Assembly: GCA_002314885.1 (NCBI GenBank)
Contig: DCHT01000058.1
Span: forward strand, 55,559 to 91,493
Source: Bacteroidales bacterium UBA1745
GTDB taxonomy: Bacteria; Bacteroidota; Bacteroidia; Bacteroidales; UBA932
Reading direction: 5' to 3'
DNA: 35,935 nucleotides
Positions 1-8,722 of the stretch are shown here, one piece after another (the stretch's first letter is position 1; every line of letters starts with the position of its first letter). The position numbers and the translations under genes were made by a program. The notes under the pieces are model-generated. The model worked only from the letters and a program-made list of their open reading frames with translations. It had not been told where the DNA came from and made no database searches.

Positions 1-879
1 GTCAAGAAGCACGGCTTTGAGATTGAAGTCGACTACAGCCGCCAGATCAGCAAGGATATGCGCTTCAGCATAGGCGGCAACTTCTCCGCCAACGAGAACC
101 GTGTGGTCTATGCCGATGACGCTCCTTATTCCCTTTCTCATCAGAAGAAGGTGGGCACAGCAATCGGTTCCCAGACCAGTGGTGCATATCTTATCGACGG
201 CGAATATCTTACTTCCGTAGATGACATCCACTCCAACATCCTTCCGGTATCTGTCAGTGACGTGGTGGTCGGCGACTACAAGTTCCTCGACTATACTTCC
301 GACGGCAGCATAGACAAGGACGATCTCACCAGGATGGTAGGTTCCCTCTATCCTCCTATTGCATACGCCCTTAAGGGCAGCTTCAGGTGGAAGGGCCTCG
401 ACGTGAACATACTCTTCCAGGGCTATGCCGGAAAGTATGTGAATTACGACCAGATGTATGAGTGGGAATACTACAAGGGCAACTACCGCATCCACTCCTC
501 TTCAGTGGACTATTGGTCTCCATCGACCACCAGCGGCACCCACGCCACTCTGCATTACTCTGCATCTTCCTTCACCAATATGTCCTGGAGCGGCTACAAC
601 GAGAGCGCAACCACCGGCGGCTACAACGCCAAGCTTCTCGGTCACTCCTGGAGAAAGGCGGACTACCTCCGTCTGAAGGAACTCTCCATCGGCTACACCT
701 GGAACACTTCCAAGGTGAAGCATCTTCTCGGTGTGCAGGGAATAAAGGTCTATATGCAGGGCAACAACCTGCTGACCTTCACCGACCTCCTCGAGGGCGA
801 CCCTGAGCAGAAATATCTTGTCTGGGGCGAATATCCTCAGATGAGAACCATCAAACTTGGTCTCCAACTTCACTTCTAA
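1..879 (+). CDS. SusC/RagA-type TonB-dependent outer-membrane receptor, C-terminal part
   Basis: The frame is open from base 1, so only about the last 292 residues are visible; signal peptide, plug and first barrel strands lie outside the window. SusC proteins import oligosaccharides across the outer membrane using TonB energy. The visible part has typical SusC features: an Asp-rich segment (YTSDGSIDKDD) followed by a PPIAYALKGSFRWKG-type strand, the late motif WRKADYLRLKELSIGYTW, the strand VYMQGNNLLTF, and an aromatic C-terminus (LQLHF) as required for barrel insertion. A SusD partner starts 5 bases downstream, so this is the first of two SusC/SusD pairs in the operon. Family assignment is secure; the substrate is unknown. 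Confidence 0.93.
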   Translation, partial: VKKHGFEIEVDYSRQISKDMRFSIGGNFSANENRVVYADDAPYSLSHQKKVGTAIGSQTSGAYLIDGEYLTSVDDIHSNILPVSVSDVVVGDYKFLDYTSDGSIDKDDLTRMVGSLYPPIAYALKGSFRWKGLDVNILFQGYAGKYVNYDQMYEWEYYKGNYRIHSSSVDYWSPSTTSGTHATLHYSASSFTNMSWSGYNESATTGGYNAKLLGHSWRKADYLRLKELSIGYTWNTSKVKHLLGVQGIKVYMQGNNLLTFTDLLEGDPEQKYLVWGEYPQMRTIKLGLQLHF

Positions 880-884
880 GATTT

Positions 885-2753
885 ATGGATATGAAAAAGA
901 TATACAGACTTATCCTAGTCGTGATGATGGCCAGCTTCGGCGTTTCATGCGGCTACCTCGACAAGGCTCCGGAATCGGGCCTGAACGAGCAGGAGGTATT
1001 CTCCAAGTACGCAAATTTCAAGCTTTACTTCTATTCAGTATATAACGGATCGGGCTTCAACATCAGGTGCCACTATCCTCTGGTATTCCACGGAAACAAC
1101 CAGAAGTTCACCCTTGAGGGCCTTACCGATATGTGCGATATGTCACGTATCCAGCGCTGCCAGCCTGTGAAGCAGGGTGACGGTTCCCAGTCCACCTGGA
1201 CTGTCGGATACAATACCGGTGACGCAAATGCTCCAAACGTGGCCAAGGTGCCTAATACGATGAAGAGCATACGCGTCTGCAATATGGCCATCGATCACAT
1301 CGATATGCTTCAGGATGCCACTGAGTCCGAGAAATACGACCTTATGGCCCAGGCCTATTTCGTGAGGGCATACGCTCATCTTGAACTCTTCCGTCTCTAT
1401 GGTTCCTTCCCTTATCTCAACAAGGTGCTCGGAGCCGACGATGAATGGGATCTCCCAGCGGAGGAGCCTGTCACATTCCTCCAGAAGTGTGCAGACGACT
1501 TCGACACTGCATACGATTACTTCGTGAAGGCCGGAAAGGTCCGCAGGGACCCTGCCAGCGGTGCGGGAAACCTCGCTGACGCCGACCAGGACAAGCCAAA
1601 CGGTGTGACAGCCCTCGCTATGAAGGGTCGTGCTCTGCTCTATGCAGCCAGCCCTCTGAACAACACCACTGACGACAAGTCCCTTTGGGAGGCTGCTGCA
1701 GTTGCAAATGCAAAGGCTCTCGAGGTGGCTCTCGCCAATGGTTACAAACTTCTGGACTTCGCCCAGTACACCAACAACTTCTACGGTACCAAGTATACCA
1801 ACGAGCAGCTTTGGGGCTACAGCACCGGCAGCACGACGAACTACAATTCGCCATACGTGCAGGCTTTCATCGGCTACGCCTTTACCGCAAACGCCTACAG
1901 CTCAGCTCAGTGTCCTACCCAGAACTTTGTGGACCGTTTCGAGACCGAGAGCGGCTATCCTCTCAATACGGAGGCTCAGCGCGCTGAGGCTGCTGCAGCC
2001 GGTCAGTACAATGAGCAGGATCCGTTTGGACAGGCCAGCGGTGCGGTGAAGCGTGATCCACGCTTCTACAAGGTGGTCATCTACAACGGACGTGAGGTAC
2101 AGGGCTACGGCTCGGCTTCCCTCTATGTGGATGAGAGCGGCAACCTCCCTTCAGGTTCCCTCCTCTCCAAGAAGTCCGGAAGTACTGACGGCGTCTCTGA
2201 GACCTTCTACTACGAGAACAAGCGTACCGGCAATCTCAGCAACAAGGGTAATCAGAATCTCATCCTGACGGATCCTATCATCCGTCTGGCTGAGGTCTAC
2301 CTCAACTATGCTGAGGCAGCCAACGAGGCATACGGACCAGAAGGGAAGGCCCCTGAGGCAACTCTTACTGCCGTTGAGGCTGTGAATGTGGTCAGGACCA
2401 GAGCCGGTATGCCGAATGTGCTCGACGCTTACACTGCCTCTGCAGACCTTCTCCGCGACCGTATCAAGAATGAGAGGGCAGTGGAGCTCTGCTTCGAGGG
2501 TTATCACTGGTATTGCGACATCCGCAGATGGAAGGATGCCCCTTCAGTGGGTCGTTCCACCCTCTATGGTCTTCGCGTAGTCAAACTTGCGGCTGGTGCT
2601 TCCTCCGAGTATCCTACCGGATACCGCTACGAGAGGTTCGCACTGCCATCCAACAGGCAGATTGCCTGGAAGAACGACGGAATGTACTATTTCCAGTTCC
2701 AGAACAGCGACCTGCTCAAGATGAAGAATTACACCGTTCAGAACCCTTGGTAA
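885..2753 (+). CDS. SusD/RagB-family surface glycan-binding lipoprotein (first pair)
   Basis: A 622-residue lipoprotein. The N-terminus has a basic start, a hydrophobic stretch and a lipobox ending at Cys22 (FGVSC), followed by YLDKAPESG, the usual SusD opening. Family motifs include the TPR-like segment MAQAYFVRAYAHLELFRLYG and the C-terminal RLAEVYLNYAEAANEAYG, AVNVVRTRAGMP, IKNERAVELCFEGYHWYCD and IRRW blocks. SusD proteins cap the SusC barrel and deliver glycan to it. The gene lies 5 bases after the partial susC and 1 base before the next susC. A second ATG two codons in (891) is equally plausible as the start. Typical SusD length is 500-650 residues. Confidence 0.95.
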   Translation: MDMKKIYRLILVVMMASFGVSCGYLDKAPESGLNEQEVFSKYANFKLYFYSVYNGSGFNIRCHYPLVFHGNNQKFTLEGLTDMCDMSRIQRCQPVKQGDGSQSTWTVGYNTGDANAPNVAKVPNTMKSIRVCNMAIDHIDMLQDATESEKYDLMAQAYFVRAYAHLELFRLYGSFPYLNKVLGADDEWDLPAEEPVTFLQKCADDFDTAYDYFVKAGKVRRDPASGAGNLADADQDKPNGVTALAMKGRALLYAASPLNNTTDDKSLWEAAAVANAKALEVALANGYKLLDFAQYTNNFYGTKYTNEQLWGYSTGSTTNYNSPYVQAFIGYAFTANAYSSAQCPTQNFVDRFETESGYPLNTEAQRAEAAAAGQYNEQDPFGQASGAVKRDPRFYKVVIYNGREVQGYGSASLYVDESGNLPSGSLLSKKSGSTDGVSETFYYENKRTGNLSNKGNQNLILTDPIIRLAEVYLNYAEAANEAYGPEGKAPEATLTAVEAVNVVRTRAGMPNVLDAYTASADLLRDRIKNERAVELCFEGYHWYCDIRRWKDAPSVGRSTLYGLRVVKLAAGASSEYPTGYRYERFALPSNRQIAWKNDGMYYFQFQNSDLLKMKNYTVQNPW

Positions 2754-2754
2754 T

Positions 2755-5700
2755 ATGAAAGCGACATTCAAGACAATTGCATTGAGCTTCGTGCTCATAC
2801 TTGCTGCCTCGACAGCTGCTTTCGCCCAGAAGATGGCTGCCAAGACCACTCTGGAAGTGAGCATCACCGTGGTTGACGACAAGGGTGAGGCCATTCCTTT
2901 CGCCGACGTGACCGTTGGAGAGGGACTGGCGCATCTGCGTGCCGATGCCAACGGTATGCTTGCATTCAGTTGCTCCAGTCGAGACCTTATCACCGTCTCG
3001 AAGGATGGTTATTCCAAGGCCGTCATTCCTTCTGTCGTGCTGGTCGACTCCGACAGCGTGGTCCTCAATCCGGACATACTCTTTGCCGGAGAGAGCGACA
3101 ATGTATATCTGCCATACACCGTCACCAAGAAGCGTTATGGACTAGGTTCTGCCATCACCATCAGCGGTGAGGAACTGGCCAGATACTCTTCTTCTGACAT
3201 TCGCAATGCCCTCACGGCAGTGCTTCCTGGCGTGGAAGTGGTAGAGCACTACGGACAGGTGGGAATGACTCCGATGGAGCATACCGGCCAGTACGGTGCT
3301 TCCACCGCCGTGTCTGTGAACTCCCGCGGACGTCAGCTTATGTATATGGTAGATGACGTTCCCGTGAATATCGATGAGACTCCTATCTCCCCTGAGCAGA
3401 TCGAGTCTGTGACCATCGTACGTGACGTGCTCGACAAGACTCTCTATGGTGCGACTGCTGCCGACGGCATCGTCTATATCCGCACCAAGAGGGGAGCCTA
3501 CAACGAGCGCTATCTCGACGTGGCATACGAGGGCGGCGTCAACGTGGTGGACAGGATGGCTCAGTTCGTCAACGCCAAGACCTATGCCCGACTGAACAAT
3601 GTAGCCCGCTATAACAGCGGCCTCACTCCTCTCTACACTGCAGAGGATGTGCTCGCATACGGCAATGACGATCCGGACGACAAGCTTCATCCGTCAGTGG
3701 ACTTCTCCAAGATGATGCTCAAGAACGTGATGTACTACAATCGTGCAAGCGTTTCTTCTGCCGGTGGCAACGACATCGTGCGTTACCAGATGTTTCTGGG
3801 CTACAACGGCCAGGATGACATCTACAGCATAGGTCCGAAGGCTGACTACAACAACATCAACCTCAGCGGCAAGATCGACCTCAAGCTCAACCGCTTCGTC
3901 AAAGTGGACTTCGGAGTCATCTCTTCCCTCGGAATCAGGCGTTCTGCCAATTACGGCTACAGCGCCAACTATTCCAGCGAGGATGCCTCCAGCAACACCA
4001 CCCTCGGCGTGTTCGAGTTCCCTGAGGTGATAGCTCATCTGACTACCATTCCACAGCTGGCCTTCCCGATCTATGCCGACAATTCCGAGGAACTGGAATC
4101 TCCGTACTATGCGGTTTCATCCCAGTACACCCAGAACCCTATTGCGAACATACTCGAGAACGGCTCCTACACCGAGACCAGCCGCAAAGCCCTTTTCAAC
4201 GTAGGTCTCGACGTGGACTTCTCCTTCCTTCTTCCTGGCCTCAAGTCATACACCTACGCGGCGTATGACGGTACCAACCTGGTTCGCCTCGGAACAGCGG
4301 AGGACTATGCCGCCTACATCATCACAACCGCGACTGACATCGATGGCAACAAGATCATCGTGCCTCAGCAGAGCGGAAGCCACAAGGTTGTGTCAATGTC
4401 CAAGAAGGCCAAGCTGATGGACTATTTCTCCAGCCGTTTCTACCTGATGGAGAAACTCTCCTACGAGAAGACTTTCGGCGACCACGACCTGCGACTTGGC
4501 GCTGACTATATGATCACCAAGCGTTCCCAGAAGTTCATCACTGAGCACAGACGCGAGATGAACGTGGGACTGAATGCGGCGTATGCCTACAAGGGACGAT
4601 ACCTTGCGCAGCTCGCAGTCAACACCCACGGTACCTATTCGCTCCTCAATTCCTGGTCCTGCTCCCCATCTATCGGACTGGGTTGGATTCTGAGCGAAGA
4701 GGATTTCCTCAGCGGCGTCTCCGGAATCGACTATCTCAAGATCAGGGCTCAAGGCGGTCTGCTCCACTATGATTCGCTGACTTCTGCGAACCGCGACGTG
4801 GACAACTACAGCTGGAATAACAGCGGCCAGAAGTTCGGCCCTTATACTACCAACCAGTGGTTCGGCTCCGATCAGGGTTCATCAACCAACAGGACCTATG
4901 CCTCTATGCTCGGTAATCCTAATCTCCGTCTCGAGCGCAGGTGGGAGGCTACTGTGGGTGCGGATCTCACCGCCTTCTCCCGCAGATTGGACTTCTCCGC
5001 CAGCTATTGGTACAGTTTCTACGACGGCACCCTTTCCGCAATAAGCAACGTGCTGCCTCTCGTAGCGGGCACCTCCACCGGTTCCCTCTATATGAACTAC
5101 AACCAGACTCAGCGCCAGGGTATGGACGTCAACCTTTCCTGGTCCGACAAGATCGGTGACTTCAGCTACTCGGTTTCCGGCTGGGCTTCGACCCTCTTCT
5201 CCAAGGTGAAGAGAATCGACGAGCTCAACTACGATGAGGAATATCGCTCCAAGGTCGGCAAGAGCGCCACTGCAATCTGGGGTCTCAGGTATGTGGGACA
5301 GTTCGCGACTGCTGAAGAGGCAAATGCCTCTGGTCAGCTCTTCGACGAATCTCTCGCTCAGGGAGACTTCAAGTATATGGATATGAATGGCGACGGCGTT
5401 GTGGACGATACCGATGCCTGTGTGATAGGTGACAGCACTCCGAAGCTTACCTTTGGTCTCAACTTCGCCATTGCATACAAGGGTTTTGACCTTTCCATCT
5501 CCGCCACCGGCCGTGCCTTCTACGACGCACAGCTGACCAATTCCTACTACTGGAACGGTTGGGGCGATTCCAACTATTCGCTCTACACCCTCCAGCACGT
5601 GAATGACGCAACGGCTCCTCGCCTTACATATAATAAGGTGAACAACAACTACAAGCTTTCAGACTACTGGCTTGTTGACGGATCCTTCCTGAAAATTCAG

Positions 5701-5898
5701 AGCCTCGAACTCGGATATGCCCTCCCAGTGGCCAAACTCCATATGGGACCTGTCCGTGGCGCTAGAGTATTCGTGCGCGGAAACAATCTGCTCACCATCT
5801 CCAAGATCAAGGACCTCGACCCTGAGGCTCTCAGTGCAGGCCTTACCAACTATCCTCTGATGAAGACATTCGTGGGAGGTCTCAAGATCACCTTCTAA
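2755..5898 (+). CDS. SusC/RagA-type TonB-dependent receptor (second pair), full length
   Basis: 1047 residues. A Sec signal peptide ends at AAFA/Q (about residue 24). Next comes a carboxypeptidase-regulatory-like beta-sandwich (residues ~35-95: VSITVVDDKGEAIPFADVTV ... ANGMLAFSC), then a plug domain (AITISGEELARYSSSDIRNA ... VDDVPVNIDETPISPEQIES ... VRDVLDKTLYGATAADGIVYI), then a large barrel with the Asp-rich SusC loop MDMNGDGVVDD near residue 880 and C-terminal GGLKITF. The stretch before the plug (VYLPYTVTKKRYGLGSAITI) departs from the common VVGYGTQKK-type motif, so this is a divergent SusC. The start follows the susD stop by one base; the stop overlaps the next start (TAATG). Confidence 0.95.
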   Translation: MKATFKTIALSFVLILAASTAAFAQKMAAKTTLEVSITVVDDKGEAIPFADVTVGEGLAHLRADANGMLAFSCSSRDLITVSKDGYSKAVIPSVVLVDSDSVVLNPDILFAGESDNVYLPYTVTKKRYGLGSAITISGEELARYSSSDIRNALTAVLPGVEVVEHYGQVGMTPMEHTGQYGASTAVSVNSRGRQLMYMVDDVPVNIDETPISPEQIESVTIVRDVLDKTLYGATAADGIVYIRTKRGAYNERYLDVAYEGGVNVVDRMAQFVNAKTYARLNNVARYNSGLTPLYTAEDVLAYGNDDPDDKLHPSVDFSKMMLKNVMYYNRASVSSAGGNDIVRYQMFLGYNGQDDIYSIGPKADYNNINLSGKIDLKLNRFVKVDFGVISSLGIRRSANYGYSANYSSEDASSNTTLGVFEFPEVIAHLTTIPQLAFPIYADNSEELESPYYAVSSQYTQNPIANILENGSYTETSRKALFNVGLDVDFSFLLPGLKSYTYAAYDGTNLVRLGTAEDYAAYIITTATDIDGNKIIVPQQSGSHKVVSMSKKAKLMDYFSSRFYLMEKLSYEKTFGDHDLRLGADYMITKRSQKFITEHRREMNVGLNAAYAYKGRYLAQLAVNTHGTYSLLNSWSCSPSIGLGWILSEEDFLSGVSGIDYLKIRAQGGLLHYDSLTSANRDVDNYSWNNSGQKFGPYTTNQWFGSDQGSSTNRTYASMLGNPNLRLERRWEATVGADLTAFSRRLDFSASYWYSFYDGTLSAISNVLPLVAGTSTGSLYMNYNQTQRQGMDVNLSWSDKIGDFSYSVSGWASTLFSKVKRIDELNYDEEYRSKVGKSATAIWGLRYVGQFATAEEANASGQLFDESLAQGDFKYMDMNGDGVVDDTDACVIGDSTPKLTFGLNFAIAYKGFDLSISATGRAFYDAQLTNSYYWNGWGDSNYSLYTLQHVNDATAPRLTYNKVNNNYKLSDYWLVDGSFLKIQSLELGYALPVAKLHMGPVRGARVFVRGNNLLTISKIKDLDPEALSAGLTNYPLMKTFVGGLKITF

Positions 5899-7721
5899 TG
5901 GACGGCACTATGAACAACGGAATCAAAATACTATACTTTGCGGCAGCACTCTTTGCCTTCTCTTCCTGCGAAGGCTTCCTCGATCCGTATCCAAGCGCGA
6001 TCAGGAGCGAGGAGTACATTCTCACCAGCCCTACTGCAATGCAGGGCCTGATAGGCGAGTGCTACGAATGGATTTCCACCAACTACAACAACAACGAGGG
6101 TGCCTATATGGACTGCCTGACCGACAATGCCGTCAGGACCAGCCGCACGGACACCTACTCCCGTCTCGCTGTGGGTGTGACCTCGCCTAGCAATGATCCT
6201 TTCCAGACCTACTGGACCAGGGATTATGAGGGAATCTACAACACCAATCTCTTCCTCAAGGACGGAAACGGCAGGAATCTGCGCTATATGCTCGATGAGC
6301 GCCGAGACTCACTTCTCGTAAACCTGCTCTGGGGCGAGGCCTACGGTCTCCGCGCCTGGTTCGAGTGGGACCTTCTTCAGAAGTTCGGAGGCGTGGGTAC
6401 TGACGGTGAGCTCCTCGGTTTCCCACTGATCACCGAGCCTGTCAAGATCTGGCAGATGGACGTCGACCAGATCCGTGAACAGGAATTCAAGAGAGCGTCT
6501 TACGATGACTGCGTGAAGCAGATCCTCGCAGACTGCGACTCCGCCTACAAATATCTTCCAATCGCACACAGGAACTTCCTGGTGACCAATACCGATGACC
6601 TGACAGTGCTCGGTTCCCGCAACTGGGGTCGCATAGACGGAATCTCCACCGTGGCAATCAAGGCTCTCGTATGCCAGACCTGGGCTAGCCCGCGCTTCAA
6701 TCCGCAGAACGATCTCAGTCGCTGGGAAATGGCTGCCAAGTTCGCCAAGGAGGTCATCGACTTCAAGGCAAACGTGGACGGTCAGGTGGCCGGAGGCTTT
6801 TCCAAGACAGCTGCTGTGAACTTCTTCGATCCTAACAGCCCTGAAATCGTGTTCGGCTCCCGCTACAACTCTTCATCCGACACTATGGAGAAGATGTTCT
6901 ATCCGGGCGGAATGCAGGGCAACGGCACTATGGGCGCGACCCAGGACCTCGTGAATGCCTTCGGTATGGCTGACGGCTATCCTCTCGGGGAATCTCCTGA
7001 CCTTGCCTACGACAATCAGAACCCTTACGAGAATCGTGACCCACGCTTCTACAGCAATATCTTCTACAATGGCGAGACCATCACCACCGGATCTTCCAGC
7101 AAGGCCTACACCTTCGAGTGTTGGACTGGTGGTAAGGACGTGGCAGATGCGTCTTCAAGCAATGTGAGGACCAACTACTATATCAAGAAGTTCGTCTACA
7201 AGGGTCTGAACTGGTCCGAGAGCAACGTCAGCAAGATGCCTCACAGCAAGTTCCTCATCCGCTGGACCCATATGGTACTCACCTTTGCGGAGGCTGCCAA
7301 CCACATTGCAGGCCCTACCGGCAAGGTGGAAGGACTCACTGCTAAAGAGGCTATCTCCTGGCTCCGCAGCCGCAACACTTATGACGGCAACTCCGGCATC
7401 CAGGACGACAAGTATCTGGAGCAGATATCCGTTATGGGCGAGAAGGCCTTCGACGAGTTCCTCCGCAACGAGAGACGCATCGAGACCTGCTTCGAGGGCA
7501 CTTGGTTCTTCGATCTCCGCCGTTGGAGCACATCCCTCGGCAGTCTGAATAAGACCATCTATCGCCCTACCATCACCAAGCAGGGTACGGACTTTGCCTA
7601 TGATTACTGGACTGAGGTCGAAAAGAGGCAGTTTACTTCCGCCTTCCTTCCTATTCCTTACAAGGAGATGAAGAACATCCCTGGAATGGTGCAGAACGAA
7701 GGCTGGGACAGCTGGCAGTAA
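5898..7721 (+). CDS. SusD/RagB-family surface glycan-binding lipoprotein (second pair)
   Basis: 607 residues from an ATG that overlaps the susC stop as TAATG, implying translational coupling. A second ATG at 5910 would give a more conventional lipoprotein signal (MNNGIKILYF... ending FAFSSC, then EGFLDPYPS) and cannot be excluded. SusD motifs are clear: LLWGEAYGLRAWFEWDLLQKFGG in the TPR region, RWTHMVLTFAEAANHIAGP, AISWLRSRN, FLRNERRIETCFEGTWFFD and LRRW. It should pair with the SusC just upstream. It is only distantly similar to the first SusD by eye, so the two pairs are not a recent duplication and may handle different ligands. Confidence 0.95.
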   Translation: MDGTMNNGIKILYFAAALFAFSSCEGFLDPYPSAIRSEEYILTSPTAMQGLIGECYEWISTNYNNNEGAYMDCLTDNAVRTSRTDTYSRLAVGVTSPSNDPFQTYWTRDYEGIYNTNLFLKDGNGRNLRYMLDERRDSLLVNLLWGEAYGLRAWFEWDLLQKFGGVGTDGELLGFPLITEPVKIWQMDVDQIREQEFKRASYDDCVKQILADCDSAYKYLPIAHRNFLVTNTDDLTVLGSRNWGRIDGISTVAIKALVCQTWASPRFNPQNDLSRWEMAAKFAKEVIDFKANVDGQVAGGFSKTAAVNFFDPNSPEIVFGSRYNSSSDTMEKMFYPGGMQGNGTMGATQDLVNAFGMADGYPLGESPDLAYDNQNPYENRDPRFYSNIFYNGETITTGSSSKAYTFECWTGGKDVADASSSNVRTNYYIKKFVYKGLNWSESNVSKMPHSKFLIRWTHMVLTFAEAANHIAGPTGKVEGLTAKEAISWLRSRNTYDGNSGIQDDKYLEQISVMGEKAFDEFLRNERRIETCFEGTWFFDLRRWSTSLGSLNKTIYRPTITKQGTDFAYDYWTEVEKRQFTSAFLPIPYKEMKNIPGMVQNEGWDSWQ

Positions 7722-7724
7722 TAT

Positions 7725-8717
7725 ATGATGAATATGAGAAAGTTATACGCAATATTCATAGCAGCCCTGAGCGTGGCTGCGTGTTATCCGGATTATGTCG
7801 GCGACTACGAGGTAGTTGCCTGCGGATTCGCAAACCAGGTGGACGTGCGCAGCGTCATCGTGGGTGAGAAGATGGAATTCTCCACCGGCGTGGCTCTCGG
7901 CGGCGTCATCGAGAACAATAGCGCCCGTAAGGTCGATTTCTCCACTGATTATTCTCTCGTAACCAACGACCTGCTGAGCCAGATGAAGGTCCACACCTTC
8001 ACCTATATCCAGGCCCTTGCAAAGCAGATGACTTCAGTGTCCGTGCTGCCTGCGTCTATGTACAACCTGGAAACTGCCGGCAAGGCAGGTGAGGCAGTCA
8101 TTGCCAAGGGTTCGCATCTTGGCACCATAGTCGTCAGGATCGACGAGGAAGCGTTCACTGCCGACGAAGGCAATGTCCTCCCGAAGTATATCCTTCCTCT
8201 GAGGATAACCAAGGCTCACGGCTGCGGTATCATTGAGGGAAAGGAAACTACCTGCATAGGCGTGAGATATGAGAACACCCTCTTCGGCAACTGGTATCAC
8301 GGTGGCGTGACCACTGTTACCGACGAATCAGGCAATGTCTTGGAGACTATCGAATATCCTATCGAAATCCCTATGGCAGACAGCAAGGTTTGGACTCTTA
8401 CCACCGTTGCGCCTCATAGCCTCACCGCCAATGCAGTGGGCTCTGAACTTAACAACAGCAGTGCCCAGATGAAACTCACCCTCGGCGTGGATGGCAGGAT
8501 TGCCATCGAAAGCGTCGAAGGTGCGAAATATGTCGTAGAGGCTGATGGGGAGTCCAGCTACAACCAGGCAAAACTTCTCCAGGACAGGGAAGTTTACCTT
8601 AAATATAAGTATGCCAAGGACGGCAAGATCTACCACGTCAGCGACACACTCCAGTTCCGCAACCGTATCCGTGACGGTGTGAACGAGTGGCAGGACGAGA
8701 ACCAGGAAAACTATTAA
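7725..8717 (+). CDS. DUF1735/DUF4361-type surface lipoprotein, probable glycan binder
   Basis: 330 residues with a lipobox (ALSVAAC, Cys20) right after a short hydrophobic signal; the next residues are YPDYVGDY. The first half matches the DUF1735 pattern found beside SusD genes (a VDVRSVIVGEKMEFSTGVALGGV strand pair, then YTFIQ/SVLPASMYNLE-like sequence and an IVVRIDEEAF ... YILPLRI strand). The end, HVSDTLQFRNRIRDGVNEWQ, resembles the DUF4361 C-terminus. Such proteins usually sit just after susD in PULs and act as accessory surface glycan-binding proteins; that role is inferred here. Starts at 7725, 7728 or 7734 are all possible. It overlaps no neighbour; the next gene begins 5 bases later. 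Confidence 0.8.
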   Translation: MMNMRKLYAIFIAALSVAACYPDYVGDYEVVACGFANQVDVRSVIVGEKMEFSTGVALGGVIENNSARKVDFSTDYSLVTNDLLSQMKVHTFTYIQALAKQMTSVSVLPASMYNLETAGKAGEAVIAKGSHLGTIVVRIDEEAFTADEGNVLPKYILPLRITKAHGCGIIEGKETTCIGVRYENTLFGNWYHGGVTTVTDESGNVLETIEYPIEIPMADSKVWTLTTVAPHSLTANAVGSELNNSSAQMKLTLGVDGRIAIESVEGAKYVVEADGESSYNQAKLLQDREVYLKYKYAKDGKIYHVSDTLQFRNRIRDGVNEWQDENQENY

Positions 8718-8722
8718 GAGCT

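Noticed and set aside
8687..8722. Upstream in-frame start of the agarase-like gene
   Set aside because: It lies within the preceding gene and would push the lipobox away from the N-terminus.
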